From Micromonospora ferruginea (GTDB lineage: Bacteria; Actinomycetota; Actinomycetes; Mycobacteriales; Micromonosporaceae): a stretch of DNA of 64,000 nucleotides. Below are positions 60,618 through 64,000 of the stretch, piece after piece; positions within the stretch are counted from its first letter, which is position 1, and every line of letters begins with the position of its first letter. The stretch is taken from assembly GCF_013694245.2 (NCBI RefSeq), contig NZ_CP059322.2:6637062-6701061 (forward strand), in the 5' to 3' direction. The notes under the pieces were generated by a model. It was given only the letters and a program-made list of their open reading frames with translations, searched no databases and was not told the origin of the DNA. A program made the translations under genes and the position numbers.

Positions 60618-60638
60618 TTAATTCAACCGCTGAACAAA
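60618..60638. promoter_or_regulatory. Palindromic operator between the ROK gene and xylA
   Basis: 21-bp near-palindrome of the form TTnnTTCAnCnGnTGAAnnAA, in a divergent gap of 49 bp. The TTCA/TGAA halves suit a ROK-type dimer. It starts at the base next to the ROK ATG (60617) and ends 28 bases before xylA, so binding would block both promoters. Confidence 0.7.
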
Positions 60639-60666
60639 TCGCGGACCACGCCACCCGGAGGTTCCC

Positions 60667-61854
60667 ATGGCACCCCGTCCCACCCCCGCGGACAAGTTCT
60701 CCTTCGGCCTCTGGACCGTGGGCTGGCCGGCCCGCGACCCGTTCGGCGACGCCACCCGGCCCGAGCTGGACGCCGTCGAGGCGGTGCACCGGCTCGCCGA
60801 ACTCGGCGCGTACGGGATCACCTTCCACGACGACGACCTGGTCCCGTTCGGCGCGGACGCCGCCACCCGCGACGCCCGGCTGAGCCGTTTCCGCAAGGCC
60901 CTCGACGAGACCGGCCTGGTCGTGCCGATGGTCACCACCAACCTCTTCACCCACCCGGTGTTCAAGGACGGCGGCTTCACCAGCAACGACCGCGACGTGC
61001 GCCGGTACGCGCTGCGCAAGGTGCTGCGCAACGTCGACCTCGCCGCCGAGATGGGCGCGAAGACGTTCGTCATGTGGGGCGGCCGGGAGGGCGCCGAGTA
61101 CGACCTGTCCAAGAACGTCGCCGCCGCGCTGGACCGCTACCGCGAGGCCGTCGACCTGCTCTGCCAGTACGTGGTGGACCAGGGCTACGACCTGCGCTTC
61201 GCCATCGAGCCGAAGCCGAACGAGCCGCGCGGCGACATCCTGCTTCCCACCGTCGGCCACGCGCTCGCGTTCATCTCCGGCCTCGCCCGGCCCGAGATGG
61301 TCGGCCTCAACCCGGAGGTCGGCCACGAGCAGATGGCCGGGCTCAACTTCGCCCACGGCATCGCCCAGGCGCTCTGGCACGGCAAGCTGTTCCACATCGA
61401 CCTCAACGGCCAGCGCGGCATCAAGTACGACCAGGACCTGGTCTTCGGCCACGGCGACCTGCTCAACGCGTTCGCCCTGGTCGACCTGCTGGAGCACGGC
61501 GGCCCGGACGGCGGCCAGGCCTACGACGGCCCGCGCCACTTCGACTACAAGCCCTCGCGCACCGAGGACATGGACGGCGTGTGGGCCTCGGCGGCCGCGA
61601 ACATGAGCACCTACCTGCTGCTCAAGGAGCGGGCCGCGGCGTTCCGCGCCGACCCCGAGGTGGCCGAGGCGCTCGCCGCCAGCCGGGTGGCCGAGCTGTC
61701 CACCCCGACGCTCGGCGCCGGCGAGGGCCACGCCGAGCTGCTCGCCGACCGGACCGCGTTCGAGGACTTCGACCCGGAGGCCGCCGGGGCGAAGGGCTTC
61801 GGCTTCGTCCGGCTCAACCAGCTCGCCGTCGAGCACCTGCTCGGCGCGCGCTGA
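60667..61854 (+). CDS. xylA: Xylose isomerase
   Basis: Converts D-xylose to D-xylulose (and glucose to fructose in vitro). The 395-residue protein is the short actinobacterial class. The ring-opening pair H54/D57 (TFHDDD), E181 and K183 (EPKPNEPRGD), and the metal ligands in GLNPEVGHEQMAG and HIDLNGQ are all present at the numbering used for the Streptomyces enzyme. ATG 60667 has GGAGG upstream. xylB follows after 11 bp in the same transcript, and the ROK operator lies directly upstream. Confidence 0.98.
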   Translation: MAPRPTPADKFSFGLWTVGWPARDPFGDATRPELDAVEAVHRLAELGAYGITFHDDDLVPFGADAATRDARLSRFRKALDETGLVVPMVTTNLFTHPVFKDGGFTSNDRDVRRYALRKVLRNVDLAAEMGAKTFVMWGGREGAEYDLSKNVAAALDRYREAVDLLCQYVVDQGYDLRFAIEPKPNEPRGDILLPTVGHALAFISGLARPEMVGLNPEVGHEQMAGLNFAHGIAQALWHGKLFHIDLNGQRGIKYDQDLVFGHGDLLNAFALVDLLEHGGPDGGQAYDGPRHFDYKPSRTEDMDGVWASAAANMSTYLLLKERAAAFRADPEVAEALAASRVAELSTPTLGAGEGHAELLADRTAFEDFDPEAAGAKGFGFVRLNQLAVEHLLGAR

Positions 61855-61865
61855 GGCGGGCCGCC

Positions 61866-63440
61866 ATGCCGCTCGTCGCCGGGGTCGACTCGTCGACCCA
61901 GTCCTGCAAGGTGGTCGTCCGGGACGCGGAGACCGGCGCGCTGGTCCGGCAGGGCCGCGCGCCGCACCCGCCCGGCACCGAGGTCGACCCGTACGCCTGG
62001 TGGGACGCCCTGCGGGCGGCGGTGGCGGAGGCCGGCGGGCTGGCCGACGTGGCCGCCGTCTCGGTCGGCGGCCAGCAGCACGGCATGGTCTGCCTGGACG
62101 AGGCGGGCGAGGTGGTCCGCCCGGCGCTGCTGTGGAACGACACCCGTTCCGCCGACGCGGCCCGGGACCTGGTCGAGGAGGCCGGCGGCGAGGAGACCGG
62201 CCGCCGGTTCTGGGCCGACGCGACCGGCGCGGTGCCGGTGGCCAGCTTCACCGCCACCAAGCTGCGCTGGCTGGCCCGGCACGAGCCGGCCAACGCCGAC
62301 CGGGTGGCCGCCGTCTGCCTGCCCCACGACTGGCTGACCTGGAAGCTGGCCGGCGCGCCCGGCCTGGCCGCGCTGCGCACCGACCGGGGCGACGCCAGCG
62401 GCACCGGCTACTGGTCGCCGCGCACCGGCGAATACCGAATCGACCTGCTGGAGCGGGCCTTCGGCCGGCGGATCCGGGTACCGGCCGTGCTGGGTCCGGC
62501 CGAGGTGGCCGGGCGGCTCGACCCGACGGCGCTCGTCCACGCCTCGTCCAGCGGCTCGGGATCCAGCGCGGCCGGGCCGTCCGGCGCGGGATCCGGTGCG
62601 CCCGGTCCGTCCGGCGCGGGATCCGGTGCGGCGGGCCTGTCCGGTGCGGCCGGCGGCGGCGGAACCGGTGCGGTCCTGCTCGGGCCGGGGACCGGGGACA
62701 ACGCCGCGGCGGCGCTTGGCGTCGGCGCCGGCCCGGGCGACGTGGTCGTCTCCATCGGCACCTCCGGCACCGTCTTCGCGGTCGCCGACACTCCGGCCGC
62801 GGACGCCTCCGGCGCGGTGGCCGGTTTCGCCGACGCCAGCGGCCGGTTCCTGCCGCTGGTCGCCACGCTGAACGCGGCCCGGGTGCTCGACGCCGCCGCG
62901 ACCCTGCTCGGCGTCGACCTCGACACGCTCGGCGAGCTGGCCCTGTCCGCCCCGCCGGGCGCGGACGGGCTGGTGCTGGTGCCCTACCTGGAGGGCGAGC
63001 GGACGCCGAACCGGCCGGACGCCACCGGCACGCTGCACGGCCTCACGCTGGCCACGTCGACGCCGGCGCACCTGGCCCGGGCCGCCGTCGAGGGGCTGCT
63101 CTGCGGGCTGGCCGACGGCCTCGACGCGCTGCTCGCGCAGGGCGCCCGCGCGGACCGGATCATCCTGGTCGGCGGCGGCGCCCGGTCCGCCGCGGTCCGC
63201 CGGATCGCGCCGCAGGTCTTCGGCCGCCCGGTGGTGGTTCCGCCGCCCGGGGAGTACGTCGCGGACGGCGCGGCCCGGCAGGCCGCCTGGGTGGCGCTGG
63301 GCGGCGACGCCCCGCCCACCTGGTCGATCGGCGACACCGAGGAGTACACCGGTCAGACCATCTCGGGCATTCGCCTGCTTTACGCTGAGGCGAAAAATGC
63401 TGTGGTTTACCCGCGTGTCCGTAGGTCCTTGAGCCTGTAG
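61866..63440 (+). CDS. xylB: Xylulokinase with inserted linker and replaced C-terminus
   Basis: Phosphorylates D-xylulose for the pentose phosphate pathway. The 524-residue FGGY kinase has the N-terminal GVDSSTQSCKVVV, GGQQHGMV, LLWNDTRS, then GPGTGDNAAAALG, SIGTSGTVFA and GGGARSAAVRRI. Two oddities: residues about 226-268 are a Ser/Gly/Ala/Pro-rich insertion made of 30-bp DNA repeats between the lobes, and the last 21 residues after EEYTG (QTISGIRLLYAEAKN...) do not look like a xylulokinase end. At that point the GC content drops, so the natural end has probably been replaced at an island border. All catalytic segments lie before this, so activity may remain. Confidence 0.92.
   Translation: MPLVAGVDSSTQSCKVVVRDAETGALVRQGRAPHPPGTEVDPYAWWDALRAAVAEAGGLADVAAVSVGGQQHGMVCLDEAGEVVRPALLWNDTRSADAARDLVEEAGGEETGRRFWADATGAVPVASFTATKLRWLARHEPANADRVAAVCLPHDWLTWKLAGAPGLAALRTDRGDASGTGYWSPRTGEYRIDLLERAFGRRIRVPAVLGPAEVAGRLDPTALVHASSSGSGSSAAGPSGAGSGAPGPSGAGSGAAGLSGAAGGGGTGAVLLGPGTGDNAAAALGVGAGPGDVVVSIGTSGTVFAVADTPAADASGAVAGFADASGRFLPLVATLNAARVLDAAATLLGVDLDTLGELALSAPPGADGLVLVPYLEGERTPNRPDATGTLHGLTLATSTPAHLARAAVEGLLCGLADGLDALLAQGARADRIILVGGGARSAAVRRIAPQVFGRPVVVPPPGEYVADGAARQAAWVALGGDAPPTWSIGDTEEYTGQTISGIRLLYAEAKNAVVYPRVRRSLSL
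62561..62650 (+). repeat. 30-bp tandem repeat, three copies, inside xylB
   Basis: Units start at 62561, 62591 and 62621 and code for the 10-residue motif SGAGSGAPGP. They form the inserted linker between the kinase lobes. Near identity of the first two units suggests recent in-frame expansion. Confidence 0.8.
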
Positions 63441-63578
63441 GCGCTGTAGACTTCCCTACCTGCTGCCTCCAGTTGGCTAACGAAAGTGCCACGACCCGCG
63501 GCGTTTTCGGGCCGGCTAGTCGGGGCGGCGGGGGTGAGGGCTTATGCCGGGCCCCGCCGTTTGTGCAGGGGAGGGCAA
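63345..63578. mobile_element. Probable border of an acquired island
   Basis: From about 63345 the sequence changes from GC-saturated third positions to mixed codons and A+T-rich stretches (for example GAGGCGAAAAATGCTG), continuing to the window end. The change falls inside the 3' end of xylB. No integrase, insertion-sequence end or tRNA-derived att site is visible on this side, so the mechanism is unknown. Confidence 0.5.
63526..63559 (+). promoter_or_regulatory. Hairpin upstream of the DUF262 gene
   Basis: CGGCGGGG (63526-63533) pairs with CCCCGCCG (63552-63559), ending 19 bases before the start codon and 8 before the GGGGAGGG ribosome site. It could end xylB transcription or lie in the leader of the DUF262 gene. 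Confidence 0.4.
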
Positions 63579-64000
63579 ATGAGTGCCGCAGGATTGGATA
63601 CGCAGCCGAGCGCGAAAACCTATGACCTCGAAGATTTGATCAGCGAGGCATGGAGTGGCGGAATCCGCGTTCCCCATTTTCAGAGAGATTTCCGATGGGG
63701 TCAGCAGGATGTAATCCGGCTATTTGACAGTATTGTCAAAGGATATCCGGTCGGAAGCTTGCTCCTATGGGTTCGGCGTTCGCCTGCTCAGAAGATAATT
63801 CTAGGCGCTCTCGAAATTGATGCACCTTCGACAGACGCGGCCCTTTGGGTCGTCGATGGCCAGCAGCGGATTACTAGCCTCGCTAACGCTTTGCATGTCG
63901 AAGGCAATGGTTATGCGCCGTTCAACATTTTTTACGACCTGTTGGAGAAAGAGTTCGTCCCCCCGCCTTCAGTGTCGGATCCTCGTTACATTCCTGTTCC
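63579..64000 (+). CDS. DUF262 (GmrS/SspE-like N-terminal) protein, cut by right edge
   Basis: First 140 codons of a DUF262 protein. It has the family marks VPHFQRDFRWGQQDVIRLFDSIVKGYPVGSLLLW and, near residue 92, VVDGQQRITSL, whose DGQQR motif is the nucleotide-hydrolysing centre of this fold. DUF262 proteins include type IV restriction enzymes (GmrSD) and the SspE nickase of phosphorothioate-based defence. The C-terminal nuclease part would lie beyond the window, so the exact system cannot be named. ATG 63579 has GGGGAGGG upstream. Codon use is clearly less GC-biased than in all other genes here, a sign of transfer. Confidence 0.88.
   Translation, partial: MSAAGLDTQPSAKTYDLEDLISEAWSGGIRVPHFQRDFRWGQQDVIRLFDSIVKGYPVGSLLLWVRRSPAQKIILGALEIDAPSTDAALWVVDGQQRITSLANALHVEGNGYAPFNIFYDLLEKEFVPPPSVSDPRYIPV

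Noticed and set aside
63441..63578. Looked for a tRNA gene or integrase att site at the island border
   Set aside because: No cloverleaf, anticodon arm or CCA-type end could be drawn, and no direct repeat partner is inside the window.

Overview
The window is very GC-rich actinobacterial DNA with many GTG starts. It carries a crotonyl-CoA carboxylase/reductase, an isobutyryl-CoA-mutase-type enzyme, DivIVA-like coiled-coil proteins and a conservon. Together these point to a Micromonospora-like member of the Micromonosporaceae. This placement is inferred from gene content, not from a search. No rRNA, tRNA, CRISPR array or transposase was seen.

Layout. 0.0-10.8 kb: a cut-off DUF4126 membrane protein, nucS, aldehyde dehydrogenase, an FHA protein, two alpha/beta hydrolases, a tandem 3-hydroxyacyl-CoA dehydrogenase, an ECF sigma factor with a membrane partner, and an AI-2E-type transporter. 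11-14.5 kb: two long coiled-coil proteins of the Scy/FilP/DivIVA kind. 14.8-21.6 kb: a C4/C5 acyl-CoA block of ccr, methylmalonyl-CoA epimerase, acetyl-CoA acetyltransferase, meaB and icmA. 21.7-25.7 kb: a thioredoxin-fold protein, an arginase-family protein, and a three-gene unit of a 62-residue peptide, a PhzF-like protein and a 2OG-Fe(II) oxygenase. 25.9-29.2 kb: a two-gene unit of a small membrane protein and a lipase-NTPase-TPR (STAND) protein. 29.5-39 kb: penicillin-binding lipoprotein, giant NAD-glutamate dehydrogenase, class F sortase and an acidic repeat surface protein. 39.5-45.8 kb: a secreted GH6 cellulase with a CebR-type operator, a sodium:solute symporter unit, and two related acidic proteins. 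46-50 kb: a complete conservon cvnABCD. 50-59 kb: lactonase, VWA protein, exopolysaccharide sugar transferase, two PP2C phosphatases, a MarR regulator and a B12-binding light-sensor-like protein. 59.4-63.4 kb: ROK regulator, xylA, xylB. 63.35 kb to the end: a sharp fall in GC, a changed xylB end, and the start of a DUF262 protein, probably the edge of an acquired defence-type island.

The main links between genes are these. Four acyl-CoA promoters (hydroxyacyl-CoA dehydrogenase, ccr, epimerase/thiolase, icmA) share a 16-bp near-palindrome, suggesting one regulon. The xyl genes share a palindrome between the divergent regulator and xylA. A family of GGGGCCCC hairpins, including a perfect 62-bp palindrome that begins inside the icmA stop codon, sits directly after stop codons and probably ends transcripts. 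The best candidates for undescribed systems are the membrane protein/lipase-STAND pair, the peptide/PhzF/2OG-oxygenase unit, and the PP2C/B12-photoreceptor pair.
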